64,000 nucleotides of DNA, from NCBI GenBank assembly GCA_029776205.1, contig JAKOTQ010000043.1, positions 1 through 64,000 of the forward strand. Reading direction: 5' to 3'. Source of the stretch: Bacillota bacterium. Its GTDB lineage: Bacteria; Bacillota; UBA4882; UBA8346. Below, in pieces: positions 1 through 10,233 of this stretch (the stretch's first letter is position 1; each line of letters begins with the position of its first letter). A program made the translations under genes and the position numbers. The notes beneath the pieces were generated by a model. The model saw only the letters and a program-made list of their open reading frames with translations. It made no database searches and was not told the DNA's origin.

Positions 1-222
1 GATTTTACCGGTATTGCCTTTGATGATGACGATTTGGTGGGGAGACTGCTGGCTTATGGTTTGCGTTATCACCAGACTTCAGCCCGAATTGTTCATTTGT
101 ATCATCCGAGATATGTTTATGAAACAGGCATGAACGCAGCCTGGCATTATAATCGCAACCTGTATTTAACACGCCAGGGTGTACTGGTTCGCAATACAAC
201 CCGTGAGTGGGGGAAATTATAA
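1..222 (+). CDS. Glycosyltransferase C-terminal fragment (galactosyltransferase-like C-terminal region), truncated at window start
   Basis: Frame 1 is open from base 1 (DFTGIAFDDDDLVGRLLAYGLRYHQTSARIVHLYHPR...) to TAA at 220-222; 'DDDDLVGRLLAYG..HLYHPR' resembles GT2/Glyco_transf_7C C-termini; next gene start overlaps the stop. Confidence 0.6.
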   Translation, partial: DFTGIAFDDDDLVGRLLAYGLRYHQTSARIVHLYHPRYVYETGMNAAWHYNRNLYLTRQGVLVRNTTREWGKL

Positions 223-1079
223 TGTGGCATTTATCGAATATTCCGAAAATCGCCCATTTTTATTGGGGCAATGATACTATTTCATTTCTTAGGTATTTAA
301 CGATTTATTCCTTTAAAAAATATAACCCGGACTGGGAGATCCGTCTTTATTATCCTAAAGTCAAATACCGCGGGAGTAAAACTTGGCATACCGGTGAACA
401 TGCTTCACGGTATAACGGGCCCAATTATATGAATCATCTTTTAAATTTGGGAGTTAACCGTATTGAATATGATTTTTCCGTTCATGGCTTGGCTAATGAG
501 ATTCCGGAATCATTTAAGGCCGATTTTCTTCGGTGGTATCTTTTAGGAACGGTGGGTGGGCTGTGGTCCGATATGGACATCGTCTATTTTAGGCCTGTTG
601 ACCATCTTTATCTGAACCAGGAAGCGAATTCTGCATTAACGACCATCGTCTGTCTACATGAGGCTAGTCCGGAGAATTATCATTCCATCGGATTTTTAAT
701 GAGTTCGCCCAATAATCCTTACTATAAATTCATCACTTCTCAAACCTACGGTATGTTAAATCTGACCGATTATCAAAGCATCGGTTCCCGCATTCCGAAT
801 CTGTATTTCCCGAAGTTCTCCATGATCGCAGATCGATTTCCCGGCTTAACAGTAGCCAATCTGGCTCCGGATGTGGTTTATCCCATTGATTTTACGATGG
901 TTCCTTACATTTTCCATACGCCCTATATGCATTATTTGACGGAACGGAGTATCGGGTTGCATTGGTTTGCCGGACATCCGGAGGCTTTGCATTTTGAAAA
1001 TTTGATCAATGATGACAGTCACGTAGGGTATAACAGTATTATTGCCCAATTGGTCCGAAAGGCCATCGGGTGGGGGTGA
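222..1079 (+). CDS. Glycosyltransferase with DXD sugar-binding motif (GT32-like)
   Basis: ORF 207..1079; ATG at 222 overlaps upstream stop; motif GGLWSDMDIVYFRP typical of DXD sugar-binding family. Confidence 0.75.
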   Translation: MWHLSNIPKIAHFYWGNDTISFLRYLTIYSFKKYNPDWEIRLYYPKVKYRGSKTWHTGEHASRYNGPNYMNHLLNLGVNRIEYDFSVHGLANEIPESFKADFLRWYLLGTVGGLWSDMDIVYFRPVDHLYLNQEANSALTTIVCLHEASPENYHSIGFLMSSPNNPYYKFITSQTYGMLNLTDYQSIGSRIPNLYFPKFSMIADRFPGLTVANLAPDVVYPIDFTMVPYIFHTPYMHYLTERSIGLHWFAGHPEALHFENLINDDSHVGYNSIIAQLVRKAIGWG

Positions 1080-1090
1080 GCCGACCCCCA

Positions 1091-1831
1091 TTACGGGTTT
1101 GGATAATCGGACTCACCCCGTTGAAAATGATAAACGATACTGTCAAAAGCGGTTAAATGGCGAATGCCTTTCATGGCCAATTTCATCATGAGGATAAAAT
1201 CTCCAGGGAGACACGGTTCTCCCTTTTTGGCGTATTGGGGGTTGAAAATATCGGAATCGGGCTTGATATTGCCTTCCGGATAACCTCCTACGTCCAGAAA
1301 GTCTTTTTTCCGAACAAAAAGCGGCATGTACAATCCACCGGGCTCCGCCCTGGTTTCACGGATGGATTGGGCATATTCGAGGAATTGGGCTTCCATGAAA
1401 TTATAGGGCTGATCGCCGAAATAACGTCCGATGCCGTATTGGCCGCTGGGCAGACGTCCGGATTCGACCAGCCGGGAGGTGATACACTCGCTGCCTGTGT
1501 AGTACTTGATGAGATTATCCAGCCATTGGGGTGAAAAGGCCATATCGGAGTTGATGAAGACAAGGTAATCTTCTTTCGCTTTAGTTGCGGCCAGGTTATA
1601 GCCGCGGTAAACGTTATTGATGAACCATTCCTTCCGTTTTTCCTCCGGGTATTCCGTCCAAAAGTGCGGAATTCCCGATTGTTGCAAAAAATTACGAACT
1701 TCAAGTGTAGCATCATTGGCCATGAAAAAGAATTCGTGACGGTTCAGGTCCGTATATTTGGCAACTTGCTCATGGACAAACTTTAGCCAGGGGACGCTTT
1801 GATAGATGAGACAAATAATGGAACAGTTCAT
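1091..1831 (-). CDS. GT2-family glycosyltransferase
   Basis: 246 aa ORF, MNCSIICLIYQSVPWLKFVHEQV...YLVFINSDMAFSPQWLDNL (GT-A fold, DXD-like NSDM). Confidence 0.8.
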   Translation of the reverse strand: MNCSIICLIYQSVPWLKFVHEQVAKYTDLNRHEFFFMANDATLEVRNFLQQSGIPHFWTEYPEEKRKEWFINNVYRGYNLAATKAKEDYLVFINSDMAFSPQWLDNLIKYYTGSECITSRLVESGRLPSGQYGIGRYFGDQPYNFMEAQFLEYAQSIRETRAEPGGLYMPLFVRKKDFLDVGGYPEGNIKPDSDIFNPQYAKKGEPCLPGDFILMMKLAMKGIRHLTAFDSIVYHFQRGESDYPNP

Positions 1832-2658
1832 TTTGAAAAGACTTCCTCCCGGTATTTCTCAACATAGGTCAGAGACTCTTCCCAAGTTAGTTTCCTTGGC
1901 GGGGGGTCATCAATTCGAAGGCCTTCAGGGAATAATTCCAGAGGGACTTTTTCCAATACCAGATGTTCCTCGCTGATCAGGCGATCCAGCATGACATAGC
2001 CGCTTTGGCCGTGGGCTTGATAGGTGAGATATTTATAGGCCAGGCGTTTTTCCGATGAAAAACCATAGTGGATCACTTGAACGTCATAATTGGCTTCGAT
2101 TCGCTGCAGAGTAGAAGGATAAGGGGTTTGATGTAATCCAGGCTTGATATCGTGGTAGGCCATGCCCGGGGTTACGCGCCATAAGCGAACGAACCAACCG
2201 TCGTTATAAAGGCTGTCTGTTCTCCGCCAGGAATGGCTGCGCCAAAGGTTGAGTTCATGGAAGCTTAGGCCGTCGATGCCGTTATTAACGCAATATTGGC
2301 ATAAGTCCTGCATTCGGTCTTTGGCATTAGCCGTAAATACTTCATCCGCATCCAGCCATAAGATGAAATCGGGATCAAGTTTCAGTGCCAATTTCAGCAA
2401 TCTTTGTTTGTGCTGTCGTTCGTTGGAAAAGTTATTGTTTCGTCCCCGTATCACATGGGGGGTATGCTGAAGCATATATTCATAACTGCCGTCGGTACTG
2501 CCGTCATCATAGACAACCAGTTCATCGACGAGGGGTTTAAAATACGTGACGAAGCGTTCCAGGTTCTCTTTTCGTAATTCGTTGTAGATTTGGCAGAACC
2601 CGACAATTTTATATTGTTTCACGGGAATTCCTCCCTTCCAGATTGGTCCCATGACCAT
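1828..2658 (-). CDS. GT2-family glycosyltransferase
   Basis: 276 aa ORF; IVGFCQIYNELRKENLERFVTYFKPLVDELVVYDDGSTDGS...FILWLDADEVF; 4-bp overlap with downstream gene. Confidence 0.85.
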   Translation of the reverse strand: MVMGPIWKGGIPVKQYKIVGFCQIYNELRKENLERFVTYFKPLVDELVVYDDGSTDGSYEYMLQHTPHVIRGRNNNFSNERQHKQRLLKLALKLDPDFILWLDADEVFTANAKDRMQDLCQYCVNNGIDGLSFHELNLWRSHSWRRTDSLYNDGWFVRLWRVTPGMAYHDIKPGLHQTPYPSTLQRIEANYDVQVIHYGFSSEKRLAYKYLTYQAHGQSGYVMLDRLISEEHLVLEKVPLELFPEGLRIDDPPPRKLTWEESLTYVEKYREEVFSK

Positions 2659-2674
2659 GTGACATCTTATGCGG

Positions 2675-3334
2675 TTAATAGATGATATTTGTCTTCATCG
2701 TCATATGCTTAAAGGCCAAATTTCCGGGGATGGGGACAAGGATGCTCCGTTCAAACGGGTAAAACACCGAATATTCCGACGGCCCCAGGTCATATCCATA
2801 GTCTTCCTCTGCCATTTGACGGATGATGGTATTGCCTTCATGCCGCCATTTTTTGCGGAAATGGGCGAGAGCCACATCGCTTTTCTCATAATTCCATGAG
2901 GTCGGGAGCTGGATATAAGGAATCTCTTCCGTTTCATAGTAACCGATATCGGCTTCTTTGAGCCTCCGCACAAAGTCGCAGTCTTCATAGCCGCCGCCCA
3001 GGTATCGTTCGTCAAAAAAACCGATTCTCCGGATGAGTTCCTTTTTGAATCCGAAGAAACCGAAACGGTACATGGCCACCATTCCCCAGCCTTCGTTGAT
3101 AAGGCACAGCATTTTATGAATATGGTGTGCTTCGGGCCTGGCTTTGTCGTTGCAGATGATGATGGTTTCGTATTGGCTACTCGTGATGCAATCATTGATT
3201 AATTTGGAGAAGGATGGGTAACCCGTCCCGTCAAAGATACGGTGGTTAAAATGTTTAACGCATTCCCGGGCTTCCCGGCTTAGGTGAGGGCGGTGAGATG
3301 GGATAATGATTTCAAACTCGGCCTGTTTATCCAT
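2675..3334 (-). CDS. GT2/galactosyltransferase-like glycosyltransferase
   Basis: 219 aa ORF; FEIIIPSHRPHLSREARECV...GFFDERYLGGGYEDCDFVRRLKEADIGYYETEEIPYIQLP. Confidence 0.75.
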   Translation of the reverse strand: MDKQAEFEIIIPSHRPHLSREARECVKHFNHRIFDGTGYPSFSKLINDCITSSQYETIIICNDKARPEAHHIHKMLCLINEGWGMVAMYRFGFFGFKKELIRRIGFFDERYLGGGYEDCDFVRRLKEADIGYYETEEIPYIQLPTSWNYEKSDVALAHFRKKWRHEGNTIIRQMAEEDYGYDLGPSEYSVFYPFERSILVPIPGNLAFKHMTMKTNIIY

Positions 3335-4265
3335 GGATGCCCTCCTCCAGATACCACTGGTAAGTTTTTCGGATACCTTCTTCCAGGGACACTTTGGCTT
3401 TCCATCCTAAACGGTTGATTTTGGAGACGTCCAATAATTTGCGGGGTGTTCCGTCCGGTTTTGAATTATCCCATTGAAATTCTCCCTGAAAACCGATGAT
3501 GGTTTTGAGGAGGTCTGCCAACTCTTTGATGGAGATGTCTTTTCCGGTGCCGATGTTGATGATATCTCTTTCGTTATAATGGTTCATCAGGAAGATACAG
3601 GCATCCGCCAAGTCGTCCACATACAGAAATTCCCGTCTTGGGGTGCCCGTTCCCCAAATTTCCACATAGGGTCTGCCGGCTACTTTAGCTTCGTGGATTT
3701 TCCGGATTAATGCCGGGAGGACGTGAGCAGTTTCCAAATCGAAGTTGTCGTTGATTCCGTAAAGATTGGTAGGCATCACAGCGATGAAGTTAGTGTTATA
3801 TTGCCGGTTGTAAGCCTGGCACATCTTGATTCCGGCGATTTTGGCGATAGCATAGGGCTCGTTAGTCGGTTCCAACAGCCCGGTCAACAGATATTCCTCT
3901 TTCATCGGTTGGGGCGTGAACCTCGGATAAATACAGGAACTTCCTAAGAACAGAAGTTTTTTCACTTGATAACGATATGAAGCGTCAATGAGGTTGGTTT
4001 GAATCATTAGGTTATTATAAATAAAGTCAGCCGGATAGCTCATATTGGCATAAATCCCGCCGACTTTGGCCGCTGCGATGAAAACATATTCGGGCCGTTC
4101 TTCCCGGAAAAATATTTCAACTGCTTTTTTATCACAGAGATCCAGTTTTTGCCGGGGTTGATAAACCAGGTTGGTATATCCCAATTGGGTCAGTTTGCGG
4201 AGTATTGCTGATCCCACCATCCCGGTATGGCCGGCAATATAGATTTTGGCTCCATAATCCATCAT
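3327..4265 (-). CDS. fcl: GDP-L-fucose synthase
   Basis: MDYGAKIYIAGHTGMVGSAILRKL...SSCIYPRFTPQPMKEEYLLTGLLEPTNEPYAIAKIAGIKMCQAYNRQY; classic GMER motifs; start trimmed from ORF 4343 to the MMDYGAK methionine. Confidence 0.95.
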   Translation of the reverse strand: MMDYGAKIYIAGHTGMVGSAILRKLTQLGYTNLVYQPRQKLDLCDKKAVEIFFREERPEYVFIAAAKVGGIYANMSYPADFIYNNLMIQTNLIDASYRYQVKKLLFLGSSCIYPRFTPQPMKEEYLLTGLLEPTNEPYAIAKIAGIKMCQAYNRQYNTNFIAVMPTNLYGINDNFDLETAHVLPALIRKIHEAKVAGRPYVEIWGTGTPRREFLYVDDLADACIFLMNHYNERDIINIGTGKDISIKELADLLKTIIGFQGEFQWDNSKPDGTPRKLLDVSKINRLGWKAKVSLEEGIRKTYQWYLEEGIHG

Positions 4266-4270
4266 TTTAA

Positions 4271-5314
4271 TTATTCCACCTTTTTTAAATCGGCTGCGAT
4301 CATCATCGCGACCAATTCGGAGAATGTGGTTTCCGGCTTCCAACCCAGCCGCTCACGGGCTTTATCCGCATTTCCCTGCAAAAAGTCAACTTCGGCAGGG
4401 CGGAAAAAGTACGGATCCACCCGGATGATAGCTTTGTCGGTAGCTTCATCAATGCCAACTTCGTCAATACCGTTTCCTTCCCAACGGATGGAAACGCCGA
4501 TCTTTTCATAAGCAAGTTCCACAAACTCCCGGACGGTGTGGGTTTCGCCGGTAGCAATGACGTAATCGTCCGGTTCATCCTGCTGGAGCATGAGCCACAT
4601 GGCTTTGACGTAGTCGCCGGCAAATCCCCAGTCCCGTCTGGCATTGAGATTGCCTAGATATAAGCAGTCTTGAAGGCCGTATTTATACTTGGCTGCCGCC
4701 TGAGTGATTTTCCGAGAAACAAAGTTTTCTCCCCGTAACGGGGATTCATGGTTGAATAAAATACCGTTACAGGCATACAGATGATAAGCTTCGCGATAAT
4801 TGACAGTAATCCAGTAAGCGTATAACTTGGCTACAGCATAAGGACTGCGGGGATGAAAGGGCGTCAGCTCCGATTGAGGCTTTTGTTCGGTCTTTCCAAA
4901 TAATTCACTGGTTGACGCCTGATAAAACCGGGTTTGATGATTGAGTTTCGATAACCGGATAGCTTCCAATAACCGTAAGGTGCCTAAAGCGTCACAATTG
5001 GCCGTATATTCCGGAATTTCAAAGGAAACGTGGACATCGCTTTGGGCTGCCAGGTTATATATTTCATGAGGTTGAACATCTTTGATGATTTGGATTAAGT
5101 TTTCGGTATCCGTCATATCGCCATAATGCAAAATAAGGTTCTTATTTTTATGGGGACCTTGCAAAAGGTCATTGATGCGGTCCGTGTTTTGGGAAGAGGC
5201 ACGGCGATAGACACCGTGAACTTCGTAATCTTTTTCCAAAAGAAATATAGCCAGATAGGCACCGTCTTGGCCGGTGATACCGGTAATTAAAGCGATTTTT
5301 TTCATGGTTTTCAC
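4271..5314 (-). CDS. gmd: GDP-mannose 4,6-dehydratase
   Basis: [43 protein letters not shown]...[26 protein letters not shown]; adjacent to fcl. Confidence 0.97.
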   Translation of the reverse strand: MKTMKKIALITGITGQDGAYLAIFLLEKDYEVHGVYRRASSQNTDRINDLLQGPHKNKNLILHYGDMTDTENLIQIIKDVQPHEIYNLAAQSDVHVSFEIPEYTANCDALGTLRLLEAIRLSKLNHQTRFYQASTSELFGKTEQKPQSELTPFHPRSPYAVAKLYAYWITVNYREAYHLYACNGILFNHESPLRGENFVSRKITQAAAKYKYGLQDCLYLGNLNARRDWGFAGDYVKAMWLMLQQDEPDDYVIATGETHTVREFVELAYEKIGVSIRWEGNGIDEVGIDEATDKAIIRVDPYFFRPAEVDFLQGNADKARERLGWKPETTFSELVAMMIAADLKKVE

Positions 5315-5346
5315 CTATACTGTTTATTAATAAATATAGAAAGACA

Positions 5347-6189
5347 CTATTTCATTTTCAGAAGCAGATCAAATTCGGTTGAATAGTGTTGCGCTTGCTG
5401 GTCGTAAAATGCTAAAAGCGACCAAAGATCGATATCTGTCAAGCGGGGAGATGTATCCAAAGGGTTAATCTTTTGGATATGTGAGAAATGTTGCAAGAGA
5501 TCAACGATATCTTCCTGGGTCGTACCGTTAGCCTCCAAATGATAAGGCGAATATTCGATGGCTACAACCGCTTCTTTTTTTAACAGCGGAAGGCAAGCTT
5601 CTAAAATTTCAAAGTCAGCCCCTTGAGTATCGATTTTCACCAGATCGACGAAGCGGGGATCGTCCGGCTTCAGGGAATCCGTCAGAAATTCCAGCGGATG
5701 CACTTTTTCAACTTTGGAAGCTGAACGGGTAAAGCGGCTTTCACCAAGATCATTTTTGGTTGTGTTGAAACTGCGGTGATCGCCGAAATTGGTGGTACTG
5801 AGATACATATCAATAAATTCTCTTTGTTTACCCAACGCATAGTTATAGGTTATGACGTTGGTGACGTTATTTAAGATGAGGTTGATGTTTAGCAGCGAGA
5901 AATTGAGGACGTCCGGTTCAAAGCAGTGAATGGTGGCTTCGGGTTGGGTTTTGGCAAGGACGATGGCGACGGAGCCGATATTAGCTCCGATGTCCAATAC
6001 CTGATCCCGGGGTTTAATTGTATTTTGTAAGACTTCCAATAATGCGAGATAGGATTTGCAAATAGGGAATTCGCCTCTGAACATGCCGCCGTGGACTTTG
6101 TCCTGCCGGTGGGTGACTAAGGTGATTTCGATACCGTTCAGGCAAATATCTTTTCGGATCAGTGGGCCCATGAAATCGATCTCAGCCAT
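5347..6189 (-). CDS. FkbM-family methyltransferase
   Basis: RDQVLDIGANIGSVAIVLAKTQPEATIHCFEPDVLNFSLLNINLILN...FVDLVKIDTQGADFEILEACLPLLKKEAVVAIEYSP; start trimmed to MAEIDFMG. Confidence 0.85.
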   Translation of the reverse strand: MAEIDFMGPLIRKDICLNGIEITLVTHRQDKVHGGMFRGEFPICKSYLALLEVLQNTIKPRDQVLDIGANIGSVAIVLAKTQPEATIHCFEPDVLNFSLLNINLILNNVTNVITYNYALGKQREFIDMYLSTTNFGDHRSFNTTKNDLGESRFTRSASKVEKVHPLEFLTDSLKPDDPRFVDLVKIDTQGADFEILEACLPLLKKEAVVAIEYSPYHLEANGTTQEDIVDLLQHFSHIQKINPLDTSPRLTDIDLWSLLAFYDQQAQHYSTEFDLLLKMK

Positions 6190-6202
6190 GGATTTATCTC
6201 CT

Positions 6203-7711
6203 TTATAACATTTTTTCAAAAACCAGCATACCAAAGGTATAAGCGATCTGCGGATGGGGCGAATAATATCCGGGCCGAATGACCGCTTCGCCCAGGGACC
6301 AATCGATATCATCGATTAACTGCAAGTTATGGGCTTCGCAAGCATACTGTAACAGTTGGACATCCCAATCATCCAAGGGTTTCCATGCGAGGCCATAGAG
6401 TTTTAGATCGGTCATGATTTTGGGCGTCCAATAATCGAAAGTGACATACAGTTTGCCGCCATTGGCCAAGAGTCGGGAGGCTTCGGCAGCGAAGGATTGA
6501 ATGTCCACTTCATGTTCGATCACAGATAAACAGGTGATATATTGAAAATAGCCATCCGGCAAAGGGACTGCCAATAAGTCTCCGACCAGATAGGTGATTT
6601 CCGGGTCGTGATGATCAGGTTTTCGTAGATCGATGCCGTATTTCAAGCCTTTAGTCCTTTTGAGCACGGCGTTTTTTAAGATATAGGAATCGGTGCTTCC
6701 CATATCCAGAAGGTTTCCGTCTTGCAGATCGGCGAGGATATGGGCTATCTCCCAGTTTTTGCAGGGAAGGGCATGGGATATATAGTCATGGTCATATAAA
6801 TAACGGCTACAGTCTTCGATTTCAGAACGGCTTTTTAAAAATTTGCACATTTTGGCGGGATCAAAGCCGGAAATGCGATGAGACCGGGTTTTGTCCGGTT
6901 TGGCTGTTTCAAGGTTGTTTAAAAAGTCAGTGATATCCTTAATGTTATGGGCCTGATAGACTGGGTTTGCAATGTCATCCCAGACGCGCAGTGGCAAAGT
7001 TAACCCCATAAAACAGCGGGGTTTGAAACGGTTGGCCTCGGTGTATGTCACGGCATTGACGCCGGAGCAAAGGGTGATCAATGCCCGGCAGTGATTGCTC
7101 AATTCGGAGAGTTGGATCAAATTGAGTGACGAACAATCGATAAGATTTGGCGCATGGCATGGCGGTTTGGATGTACAATAAAAGATAAACTTTGGAAATG
7201 ATTTGGCGAGGTATTCCAGGTAATCATTGATAGGGAATTTGCTTTGCCTGGAACGGGGCTTGCCGTTCTCGATAAGAATGCTGTTTTCGGTAATGGGCAC
7301 CGGTAATTTGGCTTGGGCCGGGAACTGAAGAGCGGGTGTGACGTCAGGCACTGAAAGCTTGTATTTGCCCTCCGGATCATATGTTTTCATTTGGCGGTTA
7401 AATGAATAGACATTATTGGGGTAGGTGAGACTGAAAGCTGTTAAAATATCATCATATAAACCGAACCAGGCGTTGATGAAAAATGCATCCGGCGGGCAAT
7501 TGGGCGTCGGATCAGTCGTTGTGTGATCGGATCCTTCATAAGGGACGATGGGCAAACCAAAATCTTCCCATAAATATCGATAGCAGGGCCGGCATTCAAG
7601 CGTCAGTTCCAATTCGGGAAAGGTTTCTTGCAATGTGGCAATGAGCAGCCTAGTTAAGGCCACATCGCCCGCATGAAAACTGTTATGGATGAACAAATGC
7701 ATTGTGGCCAC
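6203..7711 (-). CDS. Fused protein: N-terminal GT9-like (heptosyltransferase-type) region plus C-terminal class I SAM methyltransferase
   Basis: 502 aa; N-term MHLFIHNSFHAGDVALTRLLIATLQETFPELELTLECRPCYRYLW; C-term GNLLDMGSTDSYILKNAVL...YFQYITCLSVIEHEVDIQSFAAEASRLLANGGKLYVTFDYW. Confidence 0.7.
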   Translation of the reverse strand: MATMHLFIHNSFHAGDVALTRLLIATLQETFPELELTLECRPCYRYLWEDFGLPIVPYEGSDHTTTDPTPNCPPDAFFINAWFGLYDDILTAFSLTYPNNVYSFNRQMKTYDPEGKYKLSVPDVTPALQFPAQAKLPVPITENSILIENGKPRSRQSKFPINDYLEYLAKSFPKFIFYCTSKPPCHAPNLIDCSSLNLIQLSELSNHCRALITLCSGVNAVTYTEANRFKPRCFMGLTLPLRVWDDIANPVYQAHNIKDITDFLNNLETAKPDKTRSHRISGFDPAKMCKFLKSRSEIEDCSRYLYDHDYISHALPCKNWEIAHILADLQDGNLLDMGSTDSYILKNAVLKRTKGLKYGIDLRKPDHHDPEITYLVGDLLAVPLPDGYFQYITCLSVIEHEVDIQSFAAEASRLLANGGKLYVTFDYWTPKIMTDLKLYGLAWKPLDDWDVQLLQYACEAHNLQLIDDIDWSLGEAVIRPGYYSPHPQIAYTFGMLVFEKML

Positions 7712-7713
7712 CT

Positions 7714-8154
7714 TTATTTTATATTTTGAATCAGGGTGTATAATTGAGCGTTAATCGCATCAATACATTGATTACGCTCTAAATTTAAAATGGCCAATCC
7801 TTTAATGACAGCATCTTTTTCTTCGGGAGGAACCTTTTCAAATTCGTACACTTTCTCCTGTTGATGCCACAATTTGCAGTTTACTTCAGCGAGTTGCCCT
7901 ATAATATCGCCTATTTTTCCATGAAACTCCCGGATGGTGTTTCCTTCTTTCTTATAAACCTTATTAGCCGGCAGGGATATGTATTCCAGGGGGATCCTTT
8001 TGTTCACGGCATCCCGAAGATAATCATCGATCTCTTGCCGGAGTAAGCGTTGTTGGAGTTCAATATTTTTCAATTGTTCCGTATCCCGGGAATGCCAAGC
8101 CTTTAAAATCAGGATGGTTAATTTGTCACAAAGAGAACCCAAGGTTTCGGCCAT
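7714..8154 (-). CDS. DUF6165-like conserved protein of glycosylation loci
   Basis: MAETLGSLCDKLTILILKAWHSRDTEQLKNIELQQRLL; 'DKLTILxxK' resembles DUF6165; start trimmed from ORF 8238 to MAETLG. Confidence 0.45.
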   Translation of the reverse strand: MAETLGSLCDKLTILILKAWHSRDTEQLKNIELQQRLLRQEIDDYLRDAVNKRIPLEYISLPANKVYKKEGNTIREFHGKIGDIIGQLAEVNCKLWHQQEKVYEFEKVPPEEKDAVIKGLAILNLERNQCIDAINAQLYTLIQNIK

Positions 8155-8206
8155 AATTATCCTCCGTAAATTCATCCTTTCAATCAACCTGTTGCGATTG
8201 CACGGT

Positions 8207-9067
8207 TTAGGATTGGATTTGCTTAAAAATTTTTTCAAACTGATCGAGAATGGCTTCCGCCTCGATCAAGGGATTGACCTGATTGTTGTGATAATAAGGT
8301 TCTAACAGGTATTGGCGGTAGAGGTCATCGTCCTGGTCGAGTTCAATGATTCGCTCGATCAAGGCCTCTTCATCCGGAAAATCATAATAATTGAGAAAGC
8401 TTTTGGGATTGAAATCCAGATGAACTACTGGATTGCCCCAATAAATCGGGATGCTGTGGACCAGCATGGGCTGGATCAATTTTTCCGTGGTATAGCCCGG
8501 GTATTCCGAATTTTCAAAGGCGATGGTAAATTTATAATCTTTAATGAACTGCACTTTGGCATCTTCGTAACCTTTTAGCGGTCCTCCGATATTATTCAAC
8601 ACCATGCCTGCAGAATCGATGGGTTTGTATTTGGATAGCCGCTTGAAGAACTGAATTCGCTTATGGGCAGTTTCGTTGGAGTAAATAAAATTGCAAAACT
8701 TGGTTTTACTCCGGATGATTGCGTCAATATCCAGATCTTTTTTAACTAATGAATCAGGGGATTTGAGATTAAGTACGTACCAGGGCAAACGGTAATGATT
8801 TTCCTGGCCGAGATGATCGAAGGAGAAGGCAAAATTGCATTCGCTAAAGTTGGGACGGATATTTTCTCCGGTATAAAAGATTTTGAAACAGCTGTAATTT
8901 TGATGTTCCGTACCGAAAACCGAATAGATCAAAACCTCAGGCTCATCGGAAAATTCAAGCTTAAACCTTTTTTGCAGTAGGTTTAGAAAATAGTTGTCAT
9001 ACCAATGGATATCAAGAAGAAAGGTGGGCCAAAAATCCGTAAATTTTATCCGAATAGGTTTTCGCAT
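8207..9067 (-). CDS. GT10-family (alpha-1,3/4) fucosyltransferase, paralog 1
   Basis: YTGENIRPNFSECNFAFSFDHL...FIKDYKFTIAFENSEYPGYTTEKLIQPMLVHSIPIYWGNPVV..DFNPKSFLNYYDF; GT10 donor-binding motif. Confidence 0.9.
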   Translation of the reverse strand: MRKPIRIKFTDFWPTFLLDIHWYDNYFLNLLQKRFKLEFSDEPEVLIYSVFGTEHQNYSCFKIFYTGENIRPNFSECNFAFSFDHLGQENHYRLPWYVLNLKSPDSLVKKDLDIDAIIRSKTKFCNFIYSNETAHKRIQFFKRLSKYKPIDSAGMVLNNIGGPLKGYEDAKVQFIKDYKFTIAFENSEYPGYTTEKLIQPMLVHSIPIYWGNPVVHLDFNPKSFLNYYDFPDEEALIERIIELDQDDDLYRQYLLEPYYHNNQVNPLIEAEAILDQFEKIFKQIQS

Positions 9068-9173
9068 TCTTCAACTCCAGATGTCAAGCCTTGTATATTC
9101 ATATTATTCGTGGAGAGGGTATTTAGCGTAAAAGCCAATGGCATATTTACCGTTCTTACGACAAAATCCCGGC

Positions 9174-10031
9174 TCAGGAGAGAGCCTCTTTAAAAATCTT
9201 TTCGAAGACATCCAGGATATGGTCGGCTTCAATGAGAGGATTGACCTGATTGTTGTGATAATAAGGTTCCAGTAAATATTCCCGGTAGAGCTCATCATTT
9301 TGGTCCAATTCGATAATATGTTCGATGAGCGTTTCTTCATCGGGAAAATCATAATAATTGATAAAACTTTTAGGATTGAAATCCAGATGAACCAGGGGAT
9401 TTCCCCAATAAATCGGGAGACTGTGGACGAGCATCGGATGGATCAGCTTCTCCGTAGTGTAACCCGGGTATTCCGAATTTTCAAAAGCAATGGTAAATTT
9501 GTAATCTTTTATAAAGGCCAGCTTTTCCCGGGTGAACCCGCCTAAGGGTTTAGCGATATTATTCAAGACCTTTCCGGCAGAATCGACGGGTTTATATTTG
9601 GATAACCGTTCAAAAAACTCAATGCGTTTCGTCCCTAAAGGGTTAGAGTATATAAAGTTGCAAAATTTGGTCTTTTCTTTGATAATGCGGTCGACGTCGA
9701 AATCCTGTTTTACGAGTAACTCCGGAGACTCCAGATATAACACATAGATAGGCAATCGATAGTGGTTCTCTTGTTGAAGATGGTCAAAGGAGAAGGCAAA
9801 ATGACATTCATTAAAGTCAGGCCGGACGTTTTCTCCGGTATAAAAGACTTTATAACAATGGTATTTTTTATGTTCTGAACCAAAGACAGAGTAAAACAGC
9901 ACTTCCGGCTCGTCGGACAATTCAATGGAAAAACGTTTTTGCAGCAAATGTAAAAAGAAGTTATCACAATAATGACTGGTTTGATGAAGCGTCGGCCAAA
10001 AGTCCGTAAATTTAATGGGGATTTTTTTCAT
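9174..10031 (-). CDS. GT10-family fucosyltransferase, paralog 2
   Basis: Closely similar to 8207..9067 along full length; KFTIAFENSEYPGYTTEKLIHPMLVHSLPIYWGNPLVHLDFNPKSF. Confidence 0.9.
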   Translation of the reverse strand: MKKIPIKFTDFWPTLHQTSHYCDNFFLHLLQKRFSIELSDEPEVLFYSVFGSEHKKYHCYKVFYTGENVRPDFNECHFAFSFDHLQQENHYRLPIYVLYLESPELLVKQDFDVDRIIKEKTKFCNFIYSNPLGTKRIEFFERLSKYKPVDSAGKVLNNIAKPLGGFTREKLAFIKDYKFTIAFENSEYPGYTTEKLIHPMLVHSLPIYWGNPLVHLDFNPKSFINYYDFPDEETLIEHIIELDQNDELYREYLLEPYYHNNQVNPLIEADHILDVFEKIFKEALS

Positions 10032-10233
10032 CCGGTCACCTTTGGATAGGAATGTTTACGATCATATTATTCATGGCTCAAGGTGTATGCACAGCGCTAA
10101 AAAGCATAACTGTTTGCAATATGTAACATGATCCCGTACTCTAATCCCGGAGATGAAGTACTTGAAGGGCCATGGCGGCATAAAATGAAAAGATAAACCA
10201 AGCAGACTGGTAATTTTAAGTGGAGAGGAAACG

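Noticed and set aside
9005-9193. Plus-strand 62-aa ORF in the GT10 intergenic region and other antisense ORFs from the track (e.g. 12083, 14143, 33508)
   Set aside because: They are antisense to or bridge well-supported genes, lack SD sequences and have compositionally implausible translations
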